From assembly GCA_002695025.1 (NCBI GenBank), contig NZNV01000041.1:1-64000 (forward strand): a stretch of DNA of 64,000 nucleotides. The letters are read 5' to 3'. This document shows, one piece after another, positions 26,549-34,907 of the stretch (its first letter is position 1; each line of letters starts with the position of its first letter). The notes beneath the pieces are model-generated. The model searched no databases, was not told the origin of the DNA, and was given only the letters and a program-made list of their open reading frames with translations. The translations under genes and the position numbers were made by a program. This stretch comes from Owenweeksia sp. (GTDB lineage: Bacteria; Bacteroidota; Bacteroidia; Flavobacteriales; Schleiferiaceae).

Positions 26549-26965
26549 ATGGGAGATTTTGATGAATCCCGGTACCGTCTTCGCAAAGGAGAAAAGATTG
26601 TGGGTTATATGCGTAAGGTATCTACCGACATGATCCTCTATTCCCGCGATTCTTTTTGGTGGAACGGGAAAAAACTCATTTACGAGGAAATAGACGAATG
26701 GACAGGCCTTCGCGATAAGAATGGTCGTACCATTTACGAATGGGACATTCTGTATTACAAGATAGACCCGGATGAAGCAGACCAGCAAGGTGTTGTGCTA
26801 TGGGAAGAAAACCGCCAGGTTTTCGGCATTTGCAACATTAACACCCAGGTGTTTATCCCTCTTTTTATAGATGGCTTACAAATGTTCAATGAAAGGCAAC
26901 TGAAAGTTTTCAGCTATCTCTTCCTGAACCCTGACCTCAAAGAGAAACTCAATATCCGCGACTAG
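26549..26965 (+). CDS. YopX-family protein
   Basis: This 138-residue protein has the core of the YopX family: 'EWTGLRDKNGRTIYEWDILYYK' matches the 'TGLKDKNGKEIYEGDI' pattern known from phage and prophage YopX proteins, here with Gly replaced by Trp. The N-terminal 45 residues and C-terminal 50 residues are not recognised. The role of YopX domains is not known. Most homologs lie in phages or plasmids, but here the gene sits between housekeeping genes, 32 bases after dsbD and with its stop three bases from the convergent bcp stop. No phage gene is nearby, so it may be a domesticated remnant or a host branch of the family. Confidence 0.8.
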   Translation: MGDFDESRYRLRKGEKIVGYMRKVSTDMILYSRDSFWWNGKKLIYEEIDEWTGLRDKNGRTIYEWDILYYKIDPDEADQQGVVLWEENRQVFGICNINTQVFIPLFIDGLQMFNERQLKVFSYLFLNPDLKEKLNIRD

Positions 26966-26968
26966 GCA

Positions 26969-27430
26969 TCAGGAATAAGCTTCCAGGATCTGCTCGGTAG
27001 CCTCCTGGGTCTTCACCTTGGTAAATACCTTCTCGATCATGCCTTTATCATCAATAACAAAAGTTTCACGGTGTATGCCATCATATTCACGGCCCATGAA
27101 TTTTTTCTTTCCCCAAACACCGTAAGCCTCTATCACTCTTTTATCGGTATCTGCAATCAGGGTAAACGGGAGGTCGTACTTATCTACAAAGTTCTGATGT
27201 TTCCTGGCGGTATCAGCACTCACCCCTACCACGGCAAAGCCTTTATCCTGCAGTTCCTTGTAGTTATCACGAAAATTGCAGGCTTCCTTGGTACAACCAG
27301 GGGTATCGTCTTTAGGATAAAAGTAGAGTACTATTTTTTTGCCCTTGAAATCGGCCAGTGAAACTTCCTCCCCTTTTTGGTTGATCCCTTTAAAATCCGG
27401 GGCCTTGTCGCCTTCTTTAAGGTGTGTCAT
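26969..27430 (-). CDS. bcp: Thioredoxin-dependent thiol peroxidase (Bcp/PrxQ peroxiredoxin)
   Basis: This cytoplasmic enzyme reduces peroxides using thioredoxin. The 153-residue protein has the peroxidatic Cys46 and the resolving Cys51 in 'DDTPGCTKEACNFRD', the atypical two-cysteine PrxQ arrangement within one helix. The 'KVKTQEATEQIL' tail is also typical of the family. Length and motifs are normal. It is a single gene on the minus strand, convergent with the YopX-family gene. I see no clear TAnnTTTG box upstream. Confidence 0.95.
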   Translation of the reverse strand: MTHLKEGDKAPDFKGINQKGEEVSLADFKGKKIVLYFYPKDDTPGCTKEACNFRDNYKELQDKGFAVVGVSADTARKHQNFVDKYDLPFTLIADTDKRVIEAYGVWGKKKFMGREYDGIHRETFVIDDKGMIEKVFTKVKTQEATEQILEAYS

Positions 27431-27518
27431 AGTCTATTGTGATTTCTGTATGGCGAATATAACAGGCCTTTATCAATACGGTTCAGCCAACACCGGGAAG
27501 TTCCTTTTTTGATTTACC

Positions 27519-27526
27519 TAGCTTTG
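27519..27526 (+). promoter_or_regulatory. Putative -7 box of nth
   Basis: TAGCTTTG lies 20 bases before the nth ATG. It is the only TAnnTTTG match in the bcp-nth divergent gap on this strand. Confidence 0.45.
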
Positions 27527-27546
27527 CGACCGGAAAACACCCATTC

Positions 27547-28230
27547 ATGACCAAGGCTGAAAAAGTAGAATTCGTATTAAGTAAACTGGAAGAATTATAC
27601 CCGGAAGTTCCTATTCCACTGGATCATAAGGACCCCTACACCTTATTGATAGCCGTTCTTCTCTCGGCCCAATGTACGGATGCCCGGGTGAATAAGGTAA
27701 CCCCTTCTCTATTTACGGTTGCAGACAATCCTTACGATATGGCCAGGTTGAGTGTGGCAGATATAGCTGATATCATTCGTCCCTGTGGGCTAACCCCCAT
27801 GAAATCCAAAGGCATTCACCGTCTTTCAGAGATTATTATTGAAGAACATAACGGCCAGGTACCACAAAGTTTTACGGCCCTGGAAGCCCTTCCGGCCGTA
27901 GGTCATAAAACCGCCTCCGTAGTAATGAGCCAGGCTTTTGGCTTCCCAGCCTTTCCGGTGGATACGCACATCCATCGTATGCTATACCGTTGGGGATTGA
28001 GTAACGGCAAATCAGTGGAACAAACGGAAAAGGATGCCAAGCGGCTCTTTCCCAAAGAGCTGTGGAATAAATTACACCTACAGATCATTTACTATGCACG
28101 GGAATACTCTCCGGCCCGGGGCTGGAACCTGTATAATGACGTTATAACCGCCACTATAGGAAGAAAAAGTGTGATCAGGGAAGCCTCTAAAAATCCGTCC
28201 CCAGTGAAAAATAGAAGATCCGGGGCTTAA
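27547..28230 (+). CDS. nth: Endonuclease III, without the iron-sulfur cysteines
   Basis: Endonuclease III removes oxidised pyrimidines and nicks abasic DNA. The 227-residue protein has the HhH-GPD fold: 'LLSAQCTDARVNKV', the HhH 'LEALPAVGHKTASVV' with catalytic Lys, and catalytic Asp in 'FPVDTHIHRML'. In E. coli a C-x6-C-x2-C-x5-C cluster binds 4Fe-4S at the C-terminus; here that region ('YAREYSPARGWNLYNDVITATIG') has no cysteine, so the cluster is absent. The usual Bacteroidota form I recall has one Cys, changed to Ser here. The last 44 bases overlap the next, convergent gene. Catalytic residues are intact, so it is probably active. Confidence 0.93.
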   Translation: MTKAEKVEFVLSKLEELYPEVPIPLDHKDPYTLLIAVLLSAQCTDARVNKVTPSLFTVADNPYDMARLSVADIADIIRPCGLTPMKSKGIHRLSEIIIEEHNGQVPQSFTALEALPAVGHKTASVVMSQAFGFPAFPVDTHIHRMLYRWGLSNGKSVEQTEKDAKRLFPKELWNKLHLQIIYYAREYSPARGWNLYNDVITATIGRKSVIREASKNPSPVKNRRSGA

Positions 28231-31200
28231 CCAGTCCATCCTCTATACCCCAGGCTACATCAAACCTGACGAAGTAGCCAAACAAACGGGTTCTCAATCC
28301 ACCTCCTACACCCGCCACGATGGGTTCTTTTTGGCTATCCAGCACTATTTTGCCGCTACCAAAAGGAATTTCCTTACTGTTAATCACGTTTTCCGGTGAA
28401 TACGGAGTAAGTCCGTTCCACGCGGTACCCACATCTCCGAAAGCAATCAACTGCAGGTTTTTGAAGAAATCACTGCGCAGAGGCCGCCTGAAGAAATAAC
28501 TGAGGAAGGGCCAGCGTAGCTCACTGTTGATCACTGCAAACTTGTCTCCGTTACGGATATTCTGGAAAGATCCCCGCATATTGGTGACCAAGGTCTGGAA
28601 TACGTAATTGTTATCCTGCGCAATAGGAGTATTGGGTTCAAATTGGGTGGAAAAGGAATTATCCACCCCACCCATGATGTAAATTAATTTTTCGGGACCG
28701 AAAGATACACCGGATGCAAAACGGTTAGCCCAGATAAGATTACGATGAATAACGGTATAGTGGCGGGCATCTATCCCAGCCGTATGTAACCCGGTAGGAC
28801 TGGTTTTAAGATTACGGTAGTATTCCGTAAAAATCTTATAACGCAAACCGGCATACAGGTTAAGGCCTAATTTCCGGGTATTATCATATACATAGGAAAG
28901 CCTTGCCACCAGGTAGTCCCGATACAGGTCATTGGTACTAAGGGATGCTGGTTCGCGGCTTAAAGTAACGTTCTTATCAATCCGGTAGCCAATACCTCCC
29001 CGTATGGATGCCACCGGGTTAAAGGGGAAAATAAACTTGGGGAATACCTCGTGGGTAATAATACGCTGGTAAGTGTTAAAATCCTGCACCAACAGCTGGC
29101 TCCTGCGTGAAAAAGTATATTGCTTATCCCAACGGTCTTTATAATCCAGCAGGGCTACGTAAAACTCAGCATTGGGTGTAAGCGATGTTCCGGAGAGGGG
29201 TTGGAAAGTAGTACGCACGGCCCCGATCACACTGTAGTCATGCATGAGATCGGTAACCCCCACCTTGACATTGGCATTAAAGCCAAAGTTGAGCAGATCC
29301 GGGGTAACAAAACCCGTAAAACGTTGGTACTGTGGATTGGAAAAAACGTTATCAAAGCCCACGTTAAGGTCATCCTGGTAAAAGGAGAGAAAATAATTGC
29401 GCTGGGGTGGTATTTCGAGTTCCTCTTCTTTCTCACCGGGATTGGTTGCCAGCTCCGGCAGAGGGAGGATATTTACACGTTTGGCCTGGGGTTTTTCCTT
29501 GCGGGGAGTTTCCTCCGGTTCTGAGTTGTCAAACTCATAATCTTCTATATTGACCTCAAAGTCCTCCATCTTAACTCCTGGATAATACATGGCTGAACTG
29601 GTTTCCGACCATTCTGCCTGCTGCGCTTCTTCCTTACCGGTGGTTGCTCCATTTTCCTCCTCAACGATGCCTGGGGAACGTACCGGTTGCAACTGTAGAT
29701 CTGCAGGGCTTTCATAAGGCGTATTAAAAATGCGATAACGGTTATCCCTCAGTATGAGATCAAAGGTCTTGCCCCGTTCCGGGTCAAAATCCTGGGCCAG
29801 GATGTTACGGTTGTAATCAGTCACCTGGAATTCCTTAAAACTATAATCATAGTGCGTGGTGGTATCCACATAGGATATGGCGCTGTCTATTTGGATAAGA
29901 TGGCGATTAACCGTTCCTGAGCGGTTACTGACAAAGGCCAGGTAACCCGGGGCATATTCATCCGGTTTACGCTCATTGATACGATCACTGTTCGTCATCC
30001 GCCAGATGACCGTAGTATCTTCCGGCACCTCTGCTTCCATGGCAAAGATGTCATAAGTTTCCTTAGGAAAATCAAAGGATTCCTCGCCTTGTTTCAAAGT
30101 ATCGGTAATCCGGTTGGAAGTAAAGGCTACCCGTTTGTCATTATCAAAGAAGGTAGGCTCCAGGTCATCGTATGAATCTTTGGTAAGCTGCTCTATTTTA
30201 GTGTTCAGTATGGTATAGATAAAGATGTCGGACTGGCCATCCTTAGTAGCGGACAGCAGGAATTTTTTGCCATCGCGTGAATAGCTGAAAGATAAGATTT
30301 TATCAAACTTAAAAAACTGTTTCTTCTCCAGTTCCTTTTCTTCCAGGTTGTAGAAATTGAGGTAGACAAAGCCTTTTTCCTCGGTAAACATGGCCAGGAT
30401 AGAGTTATTGGGATGCCAGGCCAGCAGCGGAAAAGAGTAATCCGTATTCTGTGCGATCTTATAACCTCCCTTTAAGATCCGCTTTCGTTTCTCCTTCTCA
30501 AAATCATAGATGTATACCTTATATTCTCCAAACTTCTGATAAACATAGGCGAGGTAACGCCCGTTCTCACTGGCCGTCAACCTTGTTACCACCCGCCACT
30601 TGGGTGCTTTCAGGAATGGCTTCCCCTTTAATACATCCTCATTCTGCGCATCCTTGTAGAGGTTCATGTAGAAGTTTCTCCATCCCTCAGTGATCGCATC
30701 CAGATCCTTTCCCAGGATGTAGTTGAAGCCACTTTCAATATTCCGGTTAATAATGGCCATATACACTATATTCTTAACCACCTTTGCTCCGTAGGTTTGC
30801 GCAATATAATGCCACATGGAGTGTCCTGCGTAGCGAGCCTCCTCTCCCGTTAAAGAGTTGATACGCTTGTAACGACCGCTTAAAAAACCATCTTTCACCC
30901 GATTATCCACCTCCGAATTCCAGTTATCCCCCACAAAACTGATCAGTCCTTCAGTATACCATTCCGGGAGATTGAGCAAGGTCGAGTTCTTGATGGACTC
31001 GGTAAAGCTTCCATAGACCAGGTTACTCAATACCACTTCTGCCAGGCCGGATCGGAGATTATTCTCCAACTCCTCGTAACTACCGTTAAAATACAGGAAC
31101 AACCTGCGGCCGGAAATACGGGTTACCCCGGAGGTGTTGTAATCCTCTTCGGTACTGGAATTTACATTGCTCTGCTTAAGATCCGATAAATTATTGAAAA

Positions 31201-31492
31201 CCAGTATCTGTACCCGCTCGTCCAGGGGTGCATCCAGAAAATTCTCTACCCGCACCAGGTGCTTGTCAGTAAGGCGCGCTACCTGCTCGGCAAGATCCTC
31301 GTTTCCACGGTAGAAGTATACATCATAGCGCTCAAAACGATAGAAAACCCAATCAAACTCATTATATTGAACACGGTTTTTACCATACTCCTGGCGAAGA
31401 CCATAGAAAAATTGTGCCTTAAGCTGGGCACCTAACCCCATTAAGACCAGAAGAATAAGCCAGCTAAAAGTGGAACCGTAATGTTTCTTCAA
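28187..31492 (-). CDS. Outer-membrane protein: degenerate gluzincin peptidase, TolB-like propeller and Omp85-type barrel
   Basis: Over 1101 residues: a signal peptide (1-27), then a region (about 30-260) resembling the peptidase MA gluzincin fold, with the downstream 'LPEWYTEGLISFV' (Glu181) matching 'PxWLxEGLAEY'. The HExxH helix position reads 'SGLAEVVLS' (about 148-156), so the zinc-binding histidines are lost. A TolB-like WD40 propeller follows (about 290-600, e.g. 'FAMEAEVPEDTTVIWRMTNSDR'), then a linker with acidic repeats, and a C-terminal beta-barrel (about 720-1101) of Omp85/BamA-like type ending in Phe. I do not recognise a characterised member. It may be an assembly or export factor; that is a guess from architecture. 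The 3' end overlaps nth by 44 bases. Confidence 0.85.
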   Translation of the reverse strand: MKKHYGSTFSWLILLVLMGLGAQLKAQFFYGLRQEYGKNRVQYNEFDWVFYRFERYDVYFYRGNEDLAEQVARLTDKHLVRVENFLDAPLDERVQILVFNNLSDLKQSNVNSSTEEDYNTSGVTRISGRRLFLYFNGSYEELENNLRSGLAEVVLSNLVYGSFTESIKNSTLLNLPEWYTEGLISFVGDNWNSEVDNRVKDGFLSGRYKRINSLTGEEARYAGHSMWHYIAQTYGAKVVKNIVYMAIINRNIESGFNYILGKDLDAITEGWRNFYMNLYKDAQNEDVLKGKPFLKAPKWRVVTRLTASENGRYLAYVYQKFGEYKVYIYDFEKEKRKRILKGGYKIAQNTDYSFPLLAWHPNNSILAMFTEEKGFVYLNFYNLEEKELEKKQFFKFDKILSFSYSRDGKKFLLSATKDGQSDIFIYTILNTKIEQLTKDSYDDLEPTFFDNDKRVAFTSNRITDTLKQGEESFDFPKETYDIFAMEAEVPEDTTVIWRMTNSDRINERKPDEYAPGYLAFVSNRSGTVNRHLIQIDSAISYVDTTTHYDYSFKEFQVTDYNRNILAQDFDPERGKTFDLILRDNRYRIFNTPYESPADLQLQPVRSPGIVEEENGATTGKEEAQQAEWSETSSAMYYPGVKMEDFEVNIEDYEFDNSEPEETPRKEKPQAKRVNILPLPELATNPGEKEEELEIPPQRNYFLSFYQDDLNVGFDNVFSNPQYQRFTGFVTPDLLNFGFNANVKVGVTDLMHDYSVIGAVRTTFQPLSGTSLTPNAEFYVALLDYKDRWDKQYTFSRRSQLLVQDFNTYQRIITHEVFPKFIFPFNPVASIRGGIGYRIDKNVTLSREPASLSTNDLYRDYLVARLSYVYDNTRKLGLNLYAGLRYKIFTEYYRNLKTSPTGLHTAGIDARHYTVIHRNLIWANRFASGVSFGPEKLIYIMGGVDNSFSTQFEPNTPIAQDNNYVFQTLVTNMRGSFQNIRNGDKFAVINSELRWPFLSYFFRRPLRSDFFKNLQLIAFGDVGTAWNGLTPYSPENVINSKEIPFGSGKIVLDSQKEPIVAGVGGGLRTRLFGYFVRFDVAWGIEDGLVKPRIFYFSLGTDF

Positions 31493-31609
31493 AACTGCAA
31501 GTAGTAAGCTATAAAACTAAGGAATAACATGTAAAATCCTATATCGTTTAACTCACTCGTTTGAGCTTTAGTATAATTACGATATTTGTGTAGGACGAAA
31601 ATCAAAAGC

Positions 31610-33556
31610 ATGAAGCAATTTCTATCCCTTACCCTCTTTTTATCTTTTTATATCAACTGCTTTTCCCAGGATTTCACCTACACCCGTCATACCCTTAATG
31701 ATGCGGTACTGTTGGGTGATTTTGTTCCCGATAAAGTTCAGCGAACCTTCGGACCGGTATTGCATACTGGTGAGGCGCCCAAACCAGGGACGGGAATGAG
31801 CAAGGAAAAGTTGCGCGAGCTCAAACAACAGATACAGCCACTACCTTATAAATCAAAAAAGGCGAAAGTCAACTTTGGCACGTATACTTCTCCCACGGTA
31901 CTGGAAAAATTTGAAGGAAACAGCTACAGCGGGAATGTTCCCAATGACAATTCTTTTGCTATAAACCGCAACGGCCAGCTACTTTCCGTTATCAATACCA
32001 ACATCTTTGCCTACGACCTGAATAAGGATAGCCTGCTTTTTGAAACTAGCCTGAACGTATTTACCATTTTAGAAGGCCTCAGGACTATAAACCAGGTGAA
32101 ATATGATCCCCGTGTGGTTTACGATCCGGATGCAGACCGCTTTATCATTGTTTTCCTGAATGCCACTATACACGAAAAAAGTAAGGTTATGGTGGCTTTT
32201 TCCAAAACGGCCAATCCTTCAGACGGATTCTATATGTATGCCCTGGAGGGTAATCCGCTGAATAATGATACCTGGAGTGATTATCCGCATGTTATAGTAA
32301 GCAAGCAGGATCTGTTTATTACGGTCAATACGTTTTACAACGGCTCTACCAATAACAGCGGGTATGTGGAATCTACCATCCGTCAGGTAAATAAACAGGA
32401 TGGTTACGATAGCCTGGTAACGCTGCGACAAGCGTATTACAGCGATATCAAAGTAGGAGGAAAGGCACTTTTTAATTTTACCGGTATGGCCGGAGGGTCT
32501 GCTCCTTATGATCCACCTATTTACTTTATGTCCAACCGTAACCTTGACCTGAATAACGACAGTCTTTTTGTGGTGAGTATCAGCGACAGTGTGGCGGCCA
32601 GCACCCCTCCTGCCCTGCAACTGGATATTTTCCAGGCTGAAACAGATTACGGCTTACCTCCGGATGCACGCCAGCGCGACAATAACCGTTTTGACTGCAA
32701 CGACAGTCGTATTCAAGGTGGTTTTTACGAGAACGGTATCCTTCAATTTGTTGGAAACACGGTAACCAGCAAGGGGTTTTCAGGATTTTACCATGCTATG
32801 CTAGACCCAAAGGCCTCCACTTCCACACCGGTCTATTTTAATATCCTGGAAATGGATAGCCTGGATTTTGGCTACCCCAATATATGTTACACCGGGAAAT
32901 CCGAACTGGAAAATGAAGGTATCATCATATTTAACCATTCCGGGCCTAATTTCAATGCCGGATCCTCCTCGGTTTTCTTTTCCAATGACTCTTCCTATTC
33001 CGCTTTAACCGTAGTGGATAGCGGCCTGGGTTATATCAATGTACTTACGCCCGCGGGAGATCCCGGTTACGAACGCTGGGGCGATTATACCGGTGCCCAA
33101 CCCGCCTATGGGGATACCGGTGTGGTCTGGATGTCCGGCTACACTTCCACCAATGTGAATCGCCCGGGTACCATACTGGCAAAATTGCGAAGCCCGGATT
33201 ACAACCTGGATCCTATCCAACCCAAACCGGTGGATACTACGGATAACCCTGTTGATACGGTGATCAATCCCCTGGACACCCTGCCTCCATTTACGGATGT
33301 ACGGATATTGCCAAACCCTACTTTTGATAATTACACCATCGAATTCCAACTGGATACCCCGGATATGCTCACCTTTCAGTTGATTTCCATGAACGGAAGT
33401 GGTACGGATGAACAATTTCTGGTGAAAGAGGCAGCCATGAAAGGTAACAATCGTTTTACCTTCCATACGCGCCACCTGCGAAATGGGGTATATTACCTGA
33501 TCATATTTAATTCACAGGGGAAAATACTGAAAGAGGAAAAAGTGGTTAAGCTGTAA
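31610..33556 (+). CDS. Secreted protein with T9SS type A C-terminal sorting domain
   Basis: This 648-residue protein begins at the ATG 31610 ('MKQFLSLTLFLSFYINCFSQ'), a signal peptide; the frame is open 24 bases further up but without ATG. The middle is beta-rich, with features of calcium/Asp-rich folds such as 'YDPRVVYDPDADRFIIVF'. A Pro/Asp linker ('DPIQPKPVDTTDNPVDTVINP') precedes the type A sorting domain 'DVRILPNPTFDNYTIEFQLD' and the final 'NGVYYLIIFNSQGK'. It is a T9SS cargo protein, probably displayed on the surface. No catalytic motif is recognised. Its stop overlaps the kmo stop by eleven bases in a convergent arrangement. Confidence 0.9.
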   Translation: MKQFLSLTLFLSFYINCFSQDFTYTRHTLNDAVLLGDFVPDKVQRTFGPVLHTGEAPKPGTGMSKEKLRELKQQIQPLPYKSKKAKVNFGTYTSPTVLEKFEGNSYSGNVPNDNSFAINRNGQLLSVINTNIFAYDLNKDSLLFETSLNVFTILEGLRTINQVKYDPRVVYDPDADRFIIVFLNATIHEKSKVMVAFSKTANPSDGFYMYALEGNPLNNDTWSDYPHVIVSKQDLFITVNTFYNGSTNNSGYVESTIRQVNKQDGYDSLVTLRQAYYSDIKVGGKALFNFTGMAGGSAPYDPPIYFMSNRNLDLNNDSLFVVSISDSVAASTPPALQLDIFQAETDYGLPPDARQRDNNRFDCNDSRIQGGFYENGILQFVGNTVTSKGFSGFYHAMLDPKASTSTPVYFNILEMDSLDFGYPNICYTGKSELENEGIIIFNHSGPNFNAGSSSVFFSNDSSYSALTVVDSGLGYINVLTPAGDPGYERWGDYTGAQPAYGDTGVVWMSGYTSTNVNRPGTILAKLRSPDYNLDPIQPKPVDTTDNPVDTVINPLDTLPPFTDVRILPNPTFDNYTIEFQLDTPDMLTFQLISMNGSGTDEQFLVKEAAMKGNNRFTFHTRHLRNGVYYLIIFNSQGKILKEEKVVKL

Positions 33557-34907
33557 CCCTGTTTTCGGTGAGCTTCAGCATAAGTTGCTCCACTTCATCA
33601 CTATCCCATTTGCCTTCAATTCCGGGAAGTGCCATTACCCTTTCCATAATGGCATCCTGGCGTTTCCCTTCCCTCAAAGCCACGGAATAACGTATGTGTG
33701 TAAAGGTGACCATGGAGTATAAGGGTATCCACCGGTCGGGATATTTTTCGTAAAACCGTTTCTCTATTTTCTTCTGCAGAAGGAAGGCAGGATCACCTGT
33801 AAGGTCACGCATTTCCACAAAGTTGCGCATGGCCAGGTCGGCAATGGCATCAGCATCCGGTTTACGATTTTTCTGAAACTCATCCAATAACAAGCCCCAG
33901 TTATCACCATGTTCCGCGATGAGGTCATTGAGTACTGTGCAATCCTCAAAACCGCTGTTCATACCTTGTCCATAGAAAGGTACAATGGCATGCGAAGCAT
34001 CACCTAATATGGCCACTCTTCCTGATTCACTCACCCAGGGATAACAGCGGATAATAACCAATGACGAGGTAGGATTACCCTCCCATTCCTGGTCAAAATC
34101 CGGCATTAGCTTGAGGGCATCTGCAAAATCCTGTTCAAAAAACACCCTTGCTTTTGCCACAGAGTCCAGGGTGGAAAAGCTTGGGTCTCCTTCAAAAGGG
34201 AAAAACAACGTACAGGTAAAACTACCATCCGGATTTGGCAAGGCTATAAGCATATAATTTCCACGTGGCCAAATGTGCAGCGCTTCACGCTCCATCCTGT
34301 GCCTTCCATCCGCATCCGGAGGAATGGATAGTTCCTTATAACCGTGTTCTATGTATTGCTGGGAATAATTGAAGCGGTCGGTCTTTTGCATCACGGCACG
34401 CACTGCACTGAAGGCTCCGTCAGCACCAAAAACAAGATCCGCCTGGCTCCGTGTATTTTCCCCGGACAGGTAGTTCTCGAAAACAGCAACCGCCTGATCC
34501 AGGTCTACATCCACGCATCTTTCATCAAAATGAATATTCACGTTGCCGGTTTCTTCTGCCAATTGCATAAGACGGGCGTTAAGTCCGCCACGGGAAACTG
34601 AATAAATAGCCTCTCCCTCTTTTCCATAAGGTTGATAATTCAACTTACCTTCCCGATCATGTATGACTCTGCGGTACATGGGAATGGACATTTTACGGAT
34701 ATTCTCACCCACGCCCACTGCTTCCAGGGCTTTCCATCCACGATTGCTAAGGGCTAGGTTTATAGAACGACCTCCGTCTATTGTGGTTTGCCGCATATCC
34801 GGCCTGCGCTCAAATACGTTTACCCGGTGACCTTTTTTTCCAAGGTATATAGCAAGTAAGGAACCTACCAGGCCGGCTCCGCAAATGGTAATGTCTTTTG
34901 TTGTCAT
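33546..34907 (-). CDS. kmo: Kynurenine 3-monooxygenase
   Basis: This FAD enzyme hydroxylates kynurenine to 3-hydroxykynurenine with NADPH and oxygen, in the tryptophan-to-NAD pathway. The 453-residue protein has the FAD-binding 'ICGAGLVGSLLAIYLGKKGHRVNVFERRPD', the substrate-loop stretch 'GRSINLALSNRGWKAL', the DG motif region 'LVFGADGAFSAVR', and 'VAILGDASHAIVPFYGQGMNSGFED', all typical of KMO rather than of other flavin hydroxylases. The C-terminal part has one likely membrane or amphipathic helix. It overlaps kynU by four bases (ATGA), so the two are translationally coupled. The enzyme after kynU (3-hydroxyanthranilate dioxygenase) is not in the window. Confidence 0.95.
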   Translation of the reverse strand: MTTKDITICGAGLVGSLLAIYLGKKGHRVNVFERRPDMRQTTIDGGRSINLALSNRGWKALEAVGVGENIRKMSIPMYRRVIHDREGKLNYQPYGKEGEAIYSVSRGGLNARLMQLAEETGNVNIHFDERCVDVDLDQAVAVFENYLSGENTRSQADLVFGADGAFSAVRAVMQKTDRFNYSQQYIEHGYKELSIPPDADGRHRMEREALHIWPRGNYMLIALPNPDGSFTCTLFFPFEGDPSFSTLDSVAKARVFFEQDFADALKLMPDFDQEWEGNPTSSLVIIRCYPWVSESGRVAILGDASHAIVPFYGQGMNSGFEDCTVLNDLIAEHGDNWGLLLDEFQKNRKPDADAIADLAMRNFVEMRDLTGDPAFLLQKKIEKRFYEKYPDRWIPLYSMVTFTHIRYSVALREGKRQDAIMERVMALPGIEGKWDSDEVEQLMLKLTENRVTA

